A stretch of 64,000 bases of DNA from Endocalyx cinctus. Lineage: Eukaryota > Ascomycota > Sordariomycetes > Amphisphaeriales > Apiosporaceae. Positions 36,464 to 47,151 of the stretch are shown here, piece by piece. The stretch lies in contig BCKC01000001.1 in NCBI GenBank assembly GCA_001600455.1, positions 6,444,938-6,508,937 of the forward strand, given 5' to 3'. The notes beneath the pieces are model-generated. The model was given only the letters and a program-made list of their open reading frames with translations, did not search any database and had not been told where the DNA came from. The position numbers and the translations under genes were made by a program. How positions within the stretch are numbered: position 1 is the stretch's first letter; every line of letters begins with the position of its first letter.

Positions 36464-37695
36464 CTACGGCGGCAGGACGCAGCGCACGACGCCACGGCGA
36501 ACACCGTCGCTCTCTTCCCGCAGCTGTTCGACGATGGCGCCTCGGTCCCGAGCCTGGCGGACGAAGTCGTCTAGGGAGCCGCCGACGCCGAAATAAAGTC
36601 TCTTTGCGCCGACCAAAGCCTGGATCGTGTTTCCCAGCGCGTGTTCGCGTTCCATCAAGGTGAAGATCGTCTGCGTAAACGCGCTGAGCGCGAAAGGGGA
36701 GTAGATCGTTTCGGCCCCCAATACGCACGTGGACCGCTTCGCGAGCGTCTGGCCTTCCCCCTCGGTAACGGATTTGACGAGGTCGACGAATTCCGGCGAC
36801 CACCCGCCCGAGAAGAAGTGCAGGGACAACTTACGGCTAGATAGGAAGCTCTGGAACCCTTGCAGGACCTCGGGCGTAAGATCTAATTCGCCGTCGGATG
36901 TAAAAGCTTCGTTTACCATCGGCGAGCTTTGTCGTTGGTGAAGAGCCCATGTTAGGATAAAATTGGGGAGAGTGACCAGCTGTAAGACGGTGGGGTTATA
37001 ATCGGCCAAAATTATGGTTAGAGGAGAATCCTTCTCACTCGGACCGGAACCAATCGCCCATTGGAAAAGTGCAAGGGAGGGAAGAGCCGTGCCACATCCG
37101 AGCTTTTGGCCAGCGTATTAGTAACATGGCCACAATCCTTTCATTTTTTGGTCTTAATAATAACAAAAAGGAGTTATCATTTTTGCGAGAATGTTATTGG
37201 AGTCGCTAGTGGAGCGAAAACTCTTACCTCGATGATGGTTGGCGTTTGGTCGTGGACGGCGAGTACTGATTTCATACCCGCGAGTACCTTAACCAGATCC
37301 ACACTACTCTCCCAAGACTTAAATCCTCCCTCGTATACTCCGGTCTTCACGTCATGATTGTCTAGGCCGGGACCGGTCTCGCCGTCCTCGGCCTCGGCCA
37401 TAAGCTGGACACGAACGTCCCACAGCTCGCGACGTGGTAGCTGCATGCTTCCCTGGCCATCGAGTTCAACGTCCAACAGGCCAAATGCGACCTTGGAGGG
37501 GAGCTCCGAAAGCATCTGCTGCACATCATGCTTAGTTGCCGGTAACAGCGGCTTTCCAGCCACGGGAAAGGCACTAGCCACAGAGGCGCTAGGGGTAGGA
37601 TTCTGGGTGATGAGCTCAGACTCGGGTTTAGACTGCGCCTGCGTCTCATCGTCTATATCGTCCCCCGAAAATGAGAAGGAAAACTGACCCGACAT
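36464..37695 (-). CDS. HPM1: Protein-histidine N-methyltransferase (HPM1/METTL18-like)
   Basis: S-adenosylmethionine-dependent methyltransferase of 368 residues. In yeast HPM1 methylates a histidine of ribosomal protein Rpl3. Exons are 37695-37228 and 37102-36464; the join rebuilds the SAM-binding motif I exactly (IIE-LGCGTALPSLALF, from about residue 154). Family landmarks include the N-terminal acidic segment after MSGQFSFSFSGDD, VYEGGFKSWESSVDLV before the SAM site, and LADYNPTVLQLVTLPNFIL after it. The late motif SGGWSPEF matches the family. The start at 37695 is the first in-frame ATG; the longer open frame begins with TTG. Confidence 0.92.
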
Positions 37696-39201
37696 CGCAT
37701 CGGTTGAAGCGAGACCCAAGGCCTACGCTGCACTAGTTAGAGCGAGTGGATGAGACCTATGGACAACACCTTCCTTAAAATGCACATCAATTATCGATTC
37801 CCTTGAGATACAGGGTAGCAATAATATGCACTCGGTTATAAAGTAAATAAAATGCGCAGGACTATCGAATGATACTAAACGAAAATTGTGCTTGTGATAG
37901 TTTTGAAGGAATAGTGGAGCAAATGTCAGATAACCAATAAATACCCCAAACCATACCTTATTTGGTTACAATGGTGTACCTATAGAGCACCTGTAGAGCA
38001 CTTACAGCACCCGTAGACCAGTAAATATCCACTAAATCCAGTAAATATCTTTTCCATTAGTGATTTGGTTACGTTTATGTAAGCTGGTAAATAGCGAACT
38101 TTCTATGTTTCTCTGTACTCTGCGTCGTACTCCGTACTTTGCACGCCATCTTCGAATAATTACTCTCATTTTGATACCTTTCACTGCAAATATCAGCGTA
38201 TTTCGTATATATATATCGATAGTTTATCTATATGGTATCATGACACATTATCTACGTAAACGTACATTCAGTGGCACATATATTGGGGTCTTAAACCCCG
38301 CTTTATTGAGGATTTAAGTATAATTAATCAGGAAATAAAAAAAAAGATCTTCAGCAACGGAACATCCGCTGCTATATTTGGTTGCCCCTGGTTGGACGAT
38401 TTACGACTTCGCTTTCGTAGCCCCATATTGACCAAACTGCAGGGTCCCAAGAACTTCTTTCTCAACCTAACTCGCTATTGGATCTCATTAACGAACTTTC
38501 GTTACCCAAATACTTGGTTCGGCGTCCTTTGTGTATATTAGGTTCGTGTTTTAGTTATTAACATTGAGAAAGAGAGAGGCCTGGCTGGTTTATCAGTGAC
38601 GGGGGCCGATCCTTTGCAGTGAATGCAATGTAGCTGAGTTTGCAATTTCAATTTAAGTGAAAACAAACTAGGCCAGCTCAACCTGCGAGCAATCAGATAT
38701 AAGAGACGACTTGTAACTAGGAAGATTAGTCAAAATGAAAATCGTTTGTTTTTCTTTTTTCGCCTCGCTGAATATTTCTTTCTCTCCTTCGTGGTAGGCT
38801 CAAATACGCAACCTTATATCTCACCTCGTAACTGTCTAAGACTTTCTTTTCCTACTTCTGCTCTTTGGTTGGCTCTTCCCTTAGAGCCGCATATCAAGCC
38901 TCTTTTCAGCTGAGAAAATACGCATTATCGGCCACTCCTTATCGCCGATCGAGAAAGAAGCGAATCCTTCGTATATTTTGTGTGATTTTTAAGCTTTATA
39001 ACAACGAGTCTCGAAACCACCGAACTGAGTTTAAAAAGATGTCTTCACAAGAGACGAATTCATCACGTTGAGTCTCTCTCTTTCATTCTCTCTCCCTCTC
39101 TCTACCCACCCCCCCTTTACCTTATAATCACCGTCTCCATCATCTCTTCTTCTTCCTCCTTTCCTCCTCCTCCGAGTACCTTAATATACCCCTTAAAAAC
39201 T
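37696..39201. other. Divergent intergenic region, 1.5 kb
   Basis: Upstream of HPM1 and of the Baeyer-Villiger-type gene. One TACTCCGTAC element at 38128-38137. CT-rich DNA from 39060 to 39175 is a typical fungal pyrimidine tract just before the monooxygenase start. Open frames (38060-38317, 38865-39071) show no domain. Confidence 0.5.
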
Positions 39202-40894
39202 ATGACTCGCCGTGAAGTCTCCCCTTCTTCATCGAATCGGGCTTCAAAATGCTATATGAACGCAGTCGCTAACGGCAACCCCCGTGCACTAGCGGCAGCC
39301 GGGAACCCTCCAAGTACCTACGCGGTGCCAGAGCGGCCTTTGGGAAGTTCCAAGCATGTGCGGATCGTGGGAATCGGGGCCGGCGCGAGCGGCATCAACA
39401 TGATACGGACGCTGCGGAAGAACCTGACCGATTACGAGCACGTCGTGTACGAGAAGAACAGCTCCGTGGGCGGGACCTGGTTCGAGAACCGCTACCCGGG
39501 TTGCAAATGCGATATCCCCAGCCATAATTACCAGTTCTCCTGGAGACCGAACCCGGAATGGTCCAACTTCTTCTCGCCTACCGAGGAGATCGAACGCTAC
39601 CTGACCAAGATCGCCGAGGACGAGGATATGCTTGGGTTGATAAAAACCAACCATAAAGTTACCGGCGCTTGGTGGGACGAGGCGAAAGGGTTGTGGGATA
39701 TAGCTGTCACGGATTTGGAAACGGGAAGAGAGTTTAGAGATCATGCGAATTTCATCCTCGACGGATCGGGCATACTCAAGTAAGAAATATCAAAGTCCAG
39801 CTCAAACAAGGCCTTTAGCTTGTTGAAACCGATCACTGGACTGAAGAAGAAGAAAAAAGACTAATTTCTTTTTCAGCAATTGGAAATGGCCTGATGTACC
39901 GAATTTACAGTCCTTCAAGGGGGAATTGATACATACCGCTAACTGGCCCAAAAACTTCGATTACGTCAACAAGAGGGTCGCCGTCATCGGAAACGGTTCT
40001 TCAGGCATACAGTTACTACCAGCTATTGCGTCAGGTTCGTACAATAAACTAACAAAAAATCCACTCAGGGTGAATAAAGAAAGATAAAAGAAATTGGTTC
40101 TAATGTCACTTGCTTTTTTTCAGATGTTAAGAAGCTCTACCACTTTATCCGCACACCTACATGGATCTTACCCCCGAGAATCGCGAGCATGATGATTATG
40201 GGCGGGCCCGCCAAACCGATGTTATTGCAGCTCAAGCTGGACGAGAAGGAGAATTTCACGCCGGAACAGATCGAGAAATTTAAGAGCGATCCTAAATTTT
40301 ACCGCGAGTTCGTCAAGGCCATCGAGAAGGATATGAACGGCGCATTCGCGATGGTGAGTCCCATTATTTTCTCTTATATATATATTTCCTTTTCCCCCCT
40401 CCTATTCCAAATATGAGAAGCGAGAAATCTCGAAATCAGCGGACTGACCATTTTGTCCTTCAATTGGCACAGGTTATGAACGGCTCCCCAATCCAGCAAT
40501 TCGCGCAGGCGAAAGTAGTCGAATTTATGACGGCCAGCCTAGGCGGGGACGAGAAGCTGTGCCAAAAGCTGATACCGCAGTATCCTCTGGGCTGCCGACG
40601 ACTAACGCCGGCCCCGGGGTACCTGGAAGCGCTGACCAAGCCGGACGTGAAAGTCGTCACGGAAGAAATCGCTTCCTTTGTACCCGAAGGGATCCAGCTC
40701 ACGTCGGGAGAAGTGATCGAGCTCGACGCCATCATCTGCGCCACCGGTTTCGACACCTCGTTCTCTCCTAGATTCCCCATCGTGGGACGGAAGGGAAACG
40801 TACAGGATATAATGAGAACGGAAACGCCGAAGAGCTACATGTCGTGCGCCTTGGCCGACGTGCCGAACTATTTCAGTACGTTCCGTTCCTACTT

Positions 40895-40960
<66 letters not shown>

Positions 40961-41463
40961 ATTGAACCACCTACTATCACCAAGGGCAAAGCTAACCAAA
41001 CGAAAACAAACAAACAGCCTTCCTAGGCCCCAACGCGCCCATCGGGCACGGCAGCGTATTCACCCTGACCGAGCAGATAGCGCGGTACGTGACGCGCGCG
41101 ATCCACAAGTGCCAGACCGAGAACGTCAAAGCCCTCGCGCCCTCGCGCGCCGCCGTCGACGACTACTTCCGCCACGTGACGACGTTTATGCCGCGGACCG
41201 CCTGGGCCTCGCCGTCGTGCCGGTCGTGGTTCAAGGCCGGCGAGGCCGACGGCCCCGTCACGGCGCTGCACCCGGGAAGTCGGACCCATTTCTTCCACAT
41301 GCTCGAGCGCTTCCGGGGCGAGGATTACGAGTACGTGTACGACGACGAGACCGGCGGGAACCGCTTCGCGTACCTCGGGAACGGGTTCTCGACGAGGGAA
41401 CTCGATCAGAGCTTTGATTCGACTTGGTACCTCGAGCCTGAGGCGGATAAGTCGGTCGTATGA
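39202..41463 (+). CDS. Baeyer-Villiger-type flavin monooxygenase
   Basis: FAD- and NADPH-dependent monooxygenase of 604 residues, predicted to insert oxygen next to a ketone; the substrate is unknown. Exons are 39202-39779, 39877-40034, 40124-40353, 40473-40875 and 41018-41463, all in frame. FAD site GIGAGASG (57-64). Both Baeyer-Villiger fingerprints are intact: GGTWFENRYPGCKCD (90-104), matching GxWxxxx(F/Y)PGxxxD, and FKGELIHTANW (206-216), matching FxGxxxHxxxW. The NADPH Rossmann motif is GNGSSG (231-236). ATGFDTSF near the end is also typical. The fourth intron contains a (CT)30 microsatellite close to its donor. No obvious pathway partners lie beside it (HPM1 and a helicase), so it is not evidently clustered. 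Confidence 0.93.
40898..40958 (+). repeat. (CT)30 microsatellite inside an intron
   Basis: An uninterrupted CT dinucleotide run of about 61 bases lies within the fourth intron of the Baeyer-Villiger-type gene, starting about 22 bases after the GTACGT donor and ending about 60 bases before the AAACAG acceptor. Confidence 0.95.
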
Positions 41464-42050
41464 ATAATAGAATTGAGAGAGGAACCTGAAGAGGGCGAAA
41501 GTGGTTTTTGGCGAGGGGGTTTGAAGGGTTGGATAGGAACCCCTACCTAAATACCCATCTCCATCTGTCTGTCTAGTCGCGCATATATATATATATATAT
41601 ATACACGATAGGATAAGAAGGGAAGATAGATAATATTATAGATAGATACATAAAGTAGATGGCATATTTGCACATAGGATTAAAGAAATTTACGTATATC
41701 ACGACAGTTTAATTAATGAAAACATCTTTCTATTCCTTCGAAGATGATGATTCTTAGTGAACCTTCTATATTTGAACGGGGTTTTTTTTTTTTTATATAT
41801 TGTCATTGTTAGATAGGAAGGTAAGGAATGAAAAGAGGAAAAGAATCCATTTCAAACTAATCTCTATTTTCTGAAAACATCGCTATTTATAACGCTACTT
41901 CTTCTATACACCTAAAGTCTATGAGTATATCGTTCTATAATATCTCATTTTCCGAGGAGAACACCTAAATATCTCATGTGGACAACACACCTCTTCCCAC
42001 TTGTAATTTGCCATCCCGATAGACCACTCTAGTTCAAAAGCCCACCTAAT
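41464..42050. other. Convergent intergenic region with AT microsatellite
   Basis: Between the 3' ends of the monooxygenase and DEAH helicase genes. A (AT)n run at about 41583-41602 and a poly-T tract near 41782-41794. No gene. Confidence 0.5.
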
Positions 42051-44408
42051 CTAGCCCCCCAAAGCCTTAAATATCCAATCAGCCCTAATAGCGCTGACTC
42101 TCTTGGCGTAATTCTTCTGTGTATAGACATGTTCAAGGAACATGATCGCCTGGGTCTTCCTCCCGTGCAGGACGGAAGAAGGATGTATAGCCACGACGTG
42201 CTTCCCCTGAACGGTGACGTAGCTGGCGTCCGGGTGAAGCAGGGCCGTCTTGAGGCCGAAGCCGCGCATGAAGCACCGCAGGAGGGCATCGGCACGTTCG
42301 GGCGAAGGAGGAACGAAACGCGCCACTTTCCCACCTTCGTCGTCGTCCTCCTCCGATTTCAGCAGTTTCTCCTTGACGCAGATCGCTTTCAGCTGACGGC
42401 GGATGTTGAGGGCCTGTCGCAGGGTGCGCGAGTTGATGCGTCGCTTGCGACACCACTCGGCGCGGTCGGCGGTCGAGAGGGACTCGTCCTCCTCGAGGGC
42501 CGCGTACCGGCGCATCGTCGTCAGGTAGGTGAGGATGTCGCCCTCGCGACGGTAGAGCTCGCGTCGGAGGTCCTCGATCTCCTCGCGCGCCTCGTCCGAG
42601 CAGCGCTCCGACGACAGCTGGTAGAAGACGGTATCGCCGGCGGTGATGCAGGCGACGGCGTCGATCGCCTCGGCGACGCAGTCGAAGTCGGGCTCGGCCG
42701 CCGCGAGGAGCACTCGACCGTACGGGGCCGACACGGGGAATAAGGCGAGCTTCCTGCCGATGTCGGTGATAGTGCCGTCGTCGCCGATGGCGCCTAAAAA
42801 GTGCAGTTGCACTAGCGCCTTCTCGAGCGTCTCGACGTCCGGCACGTCCATCAGGGGAAACGAGAGGATGTCGTTGATGCCGCGGGCTTTCATGGTGAGG
42901 ACGGCGCCTAAGACGTCGTTGCGCAAGATCTCGGGGAGGTCTGCTTCTTCTAGTGTGTCGTACGCCTCCGCCGTGTAGAGTCGGAAGCATTTACCAGGAC
43001 CCTCACGTCCGGCACGACCGGTTCGCTGTATAGCGGATGATTTGGATATTGGTTTTGCCAGTAGAGATTCCATGCCTAATCGCGAGCGAAATTGTTTGAC
43101 TTTGGCCTTTCCGCAGTCTATGACGTATCTTACGCCTGGAACCGTGACGGATGTTTCGGCTATGTTTGTGGCCAAGACGACCTTGCGCGTGAAGCCTTTG
43201 TTGACAGGCTTAAACGCATCCTGTTGTGCTTGGATGGAGAGTTGGCCGTATAGAGGAAACACGGCAATTTTAGGGACATCAGATGCTAGAGTCGCGCTAT
43301 GCTCTTCAATCATTCGTTGGGCCGCCTCAATTTGCTCTTGACCAGGTAAGAAGGCTAAAATATCTCCTGGGAGGGGTTCACCTTTGTGGATATCGAAGAT
43401 TTGTTTCAGAAGTGCTTCTTGGAGGTCTGGTATAGGTTGATCTGTGTGTCGGATGTCAACTGGGTATTGACGTCCCTTGATGCGCAAGAGTTGGACAGAC
43501 GACGACGGATTAGGAGGTTTGAAGAACTCCTGGATCTTCTCTACGTCGGCTGTGGCACTCATGATTACTACCTTTAAGGGGATACCCCCTCGCCCGGCCT
43601 TGTCACTAGATATAATCTGCTTGAGAAAACCGGCGATAAGGTCGACATCAACACTTCTCTCGTGAATCTCATCAACCACGATCGCGCTGTACTGGCGAAG
43701 ATCGGGATCTCTCAGAAGCTCTTGAAGGAGCATACCTTCTGTAAGAAACTTGATTTTGGTTCCCTTCGGCACCTTATGGTCGAAACGGACGGAGTATCCG
43801 ACCGTGCCCTCGCGGGATGATCCGAGCGGCGTGCCCATTTCTCGGGAAACCCGGTTGGCCAAAGTGGTAGCGGCAACTCGTCGAGGCTGCGTGATGGCGA
43901 TCATGCCACCAACGTTGACGGTATTGTTCCCGACCTGTGCCTTCTTTCGACGGCACCAACTTTCGTCACATAAAAATTGGGGAACTTGGGTACTTTTACC
44001 CGAACCAGTCTCTCCGACAATAAGGAGCACATTGTTGTCTTTCTGTAAGCCAGCCCTGATCTCATCTTGATGAGCCCATATCGGCAACGCTTTCCTGGCC
44101 TTTAAAAAGGGTGTATCTCGCTCATTTCTCGTCTTCTTCCCCGAGCGCTTTTCAGAAGCACCATCTTCTAGCTTCCCATTGGGGCTGGTAGAAGACTTAG
44201 ACTCATCATTCTGTGAGGCTTGGGTATTAGAGATAGTCCCAGTCTTATTTAAATCAGATTGCCGTTCCTGGTCTTGTTGTGGCTTCTTTTTGGAAGGTTG
44301 ACCTTGTAAATACGCAGTCAAGTCTATCGACTTGTTCCCAACTTTGACAATATTTGTCTTATTCTCTTGGGTTTTCCGCCTTTTTGTCCGATGCCCGTCT
44401 ATATCCAT
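42051..44408 (-). CDS. DHR2: DEAH-box RNA helicase, DHR2-like
   Basis: Single-exon ATP-dependent RNA helicase of 785 residues. DHR2-type enzymes act in the nucleolus on 18S rRNA maturation. After a basic, disordered N-terminus (MDIDGHRTKRRK, with a nuclear-localisation look) come motif I GETGSGKST (132-140), motif Ia TQPRRVAA, motif II DEIH, motif III SAT, TNIAETSVT (motif V) and motif VI QRTGRAGREGPG. The HA2/winged-helix region and the OB-fold region (HPDASYVTVQGKHVVAIHPS) complete a DEAH architecture. The start is the ATG at 44408; a longer frame to 44453 is Phe-rich and reads through a poly-A tract. Assignment to DHR2 rather than another short DEAH protein (DHX33/35 type) is from size and general resemblance. 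Confidence 0.85.
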   Translation of the reverse strand: MDIDGHRTKRRKTQENKTNIVKVGNKSIDLTAYLQGQPSKKKPQQDQERQSDLNKTGTISNTQASQNDESKSSTSPNGKLEDGASEKRSGKKTRNERDTPFLKARKALPIWAHQDEIRAGLQKDNNVLLIVGETGSGKSTQVPQFLCDESWCRRKKAQVGNNTVNVGGMIAITQPRRVAATTLANRVSREMGTPLGSSREGTVGYSVRFDHKVPKGTKIKFLTEGMLLQELLRDPDLRQYSAIVVDEIHERSVDVDLIAGFLKQIISSDKAGRGGIPLKVVIMSATADVEKIQEFFKPPNPSSSVQLLRIKGRQYPVDIRHTDQPIPDLQEALLKQIFDIHKGEPLPGDILAFLPGQEQIEAAQRMIEEHSATLASDVPKIAVFPLYGQLSIQAQQDAFKPVNKGFTRKVVLATNIAETSVTVPGVRYVIDCGKAKVKQFRSRLGMESLLAKPISKSSAIQRTGRAGREGPGKCFRLYTAEAYDTLEEADLPEILRNDVLGAVLTMKARGINDILSFPLMDVPDVETLEKALVQLHFLGAIGDDGTITDIGRKLALFPVSAPYGRVLLAAAEPDFDCVAEAIDAVACITAGDTVFYQLSSERCSDEAREEIEDLRRELYRREGDILTYLTTMRRYAALEEDESLSTADRAEWCRKRRINSRTLRQALNIRRQLKAICVKEKLLKSEEDDDEGGKVARFVPPSPERADALLRCFMRGFGLKTALLHPDASYVTVQGKHVVAIHPSSVLHGRKTQAIMFLEHVYTQKNYAKRVSAIRADWIFKALGG

Positions 44409-44958
44409 GGTTGGAGGTTTTGTATTTGAAGAAAAAAAAAAAAAGATAATCATCCAAGTTACAGCGATGATTTTCAGTACTTAAATTTTACATTAACTAC
44501 CTAGGTACTTATCGAGGTAATGCGTCTAATAAGTATATTCTCCCCACTTTATTTTAGCAATGCTTTCCCTTAGACAACTAACTATACAGTAGCTGTCCGC
44601 CATCAACTTTCAAGATGCATTAATGACGGGATTTTGTTAATGATTGATTATGATTCTAGGATTCTAGTATGAAGTTGATCCATTACTTTTGTTCCAGATG
44701 ATCAGGTAATTGACGTACGTAATATATATCTAGAGTATGGAAACTTCATCGAAGACAGAACTCATTTTGGAGGTTTGGATAGATTGAAATTTGCCTATCA
44801 AGATGACAAATCTGAGGATATAGAACATCCCTTGAAGTATAAAGATTACGAGGTTTTCATCGGCGCAACTTTAGAATGTAGACATACATATGTACATTGT
44901 TTGTAATATTCTTTTTAAATACAAGGTTCATCTCATTACACCTAGATATCCTTTACTT
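44409..44958. other. Intergenic, promoter of the helicase gene
   Basis: AT-rich spacer between two minus-strand genes; contains TACCTAGGTA at 44498-44507. No gene seen. Confidence 0.5.
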
Positions 44959-45581
44959 TCATGACTCTTCGTCTCCACTGCCGCGCCTCTCCTGAATGGC
45001 CTTCATGAGCTCATACATCTGGCCTAGTTGCTGGTCTATACGTGATCATGTGTCAGCTCCTAGCAAATTCCCGATCATATTTATCGTAACGGGTATATTG
45101 GTGATGCATATTGAAGATGGAAAAACCAAAGGAGGGAAAAAGAAAAGCCAAACTCACCACTCATCTTCTCGAGTTTCCCCTGCTCAAGCTTCTCGCCGAC
45201 CCACGAATCGCCCTCGACCTTCTGAGCGTACAGTTGCCACTCAGTCAAGAATCCTATCTAAAGCGAGACGTCAATAAATCCGAGAAAAAAAAAAGAATAC
45301 TGTGACTTGGCTAGAGGAGATGCCGGAAAATTCCTTACTATATGCACCGGGTTATCCACCTCCTTATGGGCCCGAAACTCGGCTTTCACGTATTGGTCCC
45401 CAAGGACTCGCATCTCGGTTGGTAGATGCTTGCGGTGCGCCCTCAACAGACGGCGGTACAGCGGTATGGGAGGAAGCAGGGCCATTATAGGGGCGGCCCC
45501 TCCTTTTAGAAGTACGTTTCCTCCATTGGCGGCGCCGGCGGCGCTACCTGCCGAGGCTAACAATCTTTGTGCTATCCTCAT
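44959..45581 (-). CDS. SDHAF3: Succinate dehydrogenase assembly factor 3 (LYR protein)
   Basis: Small mitochondrial matrix LYR-motif protein (yeast Acn9/Sdh7) of 139 residues that helps protect and mature the iron-sulfur subunit of complex II. Exons are 45581-45339, 45257-45158 and 45035-44959; joins give [13 protein letters not shown] and [18 protein letters not shown], exactly the family core. The N-terminus [16 protein letters not shown] is a matrix-targeting type sequence. The LYR tripeptide is at 41-43 ([17 protein letters not shown]). Its client SdhB is encoded at 24919-25937. It shares a bidirectional upstream region with the NIF3-like gene. Confidence 0.95.
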
Positions 45582-46424
45582 TATCCTCCTCGCTCGTCCC
45601 ACAAAGATTAGGGATAAATATAATTTAATATTCAGAAATACCGAAAGCAAAATGAAGAAAGTGGAAATTGCCTACCCGTCCCTTTTTAGTTGGTATCGAG
45701 ATTGCCGATATCAATTTTAATTGGTGTGTACTAGGTAGGAGATGGGACGGAAACGCATTACTGAGCGATCAACGAATATGCAAATTGGGAATTCACAGTG
45801 TCCGTCAAAGTAATAGTTGAATATACGCACTGTACTTGTACCCTATTTGGTGTAGTTTTCGATCATAATAACTTCATTCTTTATTTTCTCCCCGTAAAGT
45901 AAAGTATATGATATAAAAATATATATAATTTAGAAGATTAGTTAATAGAGAATATAAAAATGATTTTTTGATAAATTCTTTTCTGTTTTAAAAAGTATAA
46001 TATGGCCAAAAGAAGTGAAAGGTATATTTATCAGAGCCGGTCAAAACGGCTGATTACTTAGAATAAACTCGAAATATCCATAGATACCATTCCGTTTACT
46101 CGAAGTACCTTGAATAATCCAGAATATACCTTAAAAGTGTTATTTTCCAGTGTCTTTTTGTTGAAAAATAAGTAGCTGTAGGAACATTTTAAGGGGAAGT
46201 GGTGGCCGTATTTGATCTATTTTGACTAGCAGCTGCCCCCGATATCATACCACCACCTCAAAGTCAAATGAACCGCGAGCCTAATAAATCGATTACATCC
46301 AAACTTCTTACAATCAATTGTTTTCTCCCAGGGAAATACACTTCATATATCATCTGACGTTAATAATAAACAATAAATTCGCATCTCCATCCCACCATAC
46401 CTCGCAACAAACGAGTCACGCAAG
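45582..46424. other. Bidirectional promoter region, SDHAF3 and NIF3-like
   Basis: Very AT-rich 0.84 kb between two divergent small genes. No further gene or RNA recognised. Confidence 0.5.
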
Positions 46425-46942
46425 ATGGAAAAGTTCAAGCTCGTCTACACAGTACCCGGTACGGTTTCTTATCTATCCATCTCCCCTATACTCCCCTAGA
46501 ACGATATATCCGACTTTTAATGATAATAATAATAATGATAATAACAATAAAATATAGCCTCCCATTTACAGACGACGAAAGATTCCGTCTTCGCCTCCGG
46601 AGCGGGCGTTTGGGAAGGGGGTAAATTCGTGCAGGTAGCATTCGAGACGACCGTGTCGGGTCAGTACTTGAACGTGGATCCGCGCACGGGGACGGTCGCA
46701 CCGCTCGAGCGGGTGTTGGAGTACCGCGTCGAGATCTTTTGCGAAGGGCGCCATGTCGCGAAGGCTGCCGTCGCGGCTTTGAAGAAGTAGGTTGTTATAT
46801 ATAACTCAAGACTTTCACGTGGAGATCTAAAACGAGAGCCTTATGCACATGTTTAATTTGCTGACCATAAATGACTCCCACAAATAGTGTTCACCCTGAC
46901 GAGGTACCGGCTTATGAAGTATACAAACTGGAAGATATGTAG
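46425..46942 (+). CDS. Small NIF3-like (YqfO/CutA-fold domain) protein
   Basis: A 105-residue protein. Exons are 46425-46458, 46558-46786 and 46888-46942, with exact joins: KLVYTVP-ASHLQTTKDSVF and LKK-NVHPDEVPAYEVYKLEDM. The pattern FVP..H.....AVF..GAG at the start and HP.E.PAYEVYKLED at the end is that of the inserted small domain of NIF3/YqfO proteins, here standing alone without the metal-binding NIF3 domains. Annotation pipelines often call such fungal proteins NGG1-interacting factor 3-like. Molecular function is not established; ligand binding is a guess from the fold. Note that an AG further downstream (TTTACAG) would omit residues SHLQ and shift frame. Confidence 0.85.
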
Positions 46943-47151
46943 ATTGAAGTATACCGTGGGACTTATCATAATAGGGGGCATGGCACATGGTCATGATGTA
47001 TATGCATTAGTGGCGAGCGCGAAAATGTTTAGCACGACGAGTATTCAACACAGATGATTCCCAACCCATAAACTCCCAGGGCCCAACCAGTAGCCCTTAA
47101 TGAATGATTCTATCCGGAATATAATTCAAGAGCCGATGTCTTTCCATCACC

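Noticed and set aside
40876..41017. Ser-Leu repeat protein segment
   Set aside because: It is a translated CT microsatellite inside an intron.
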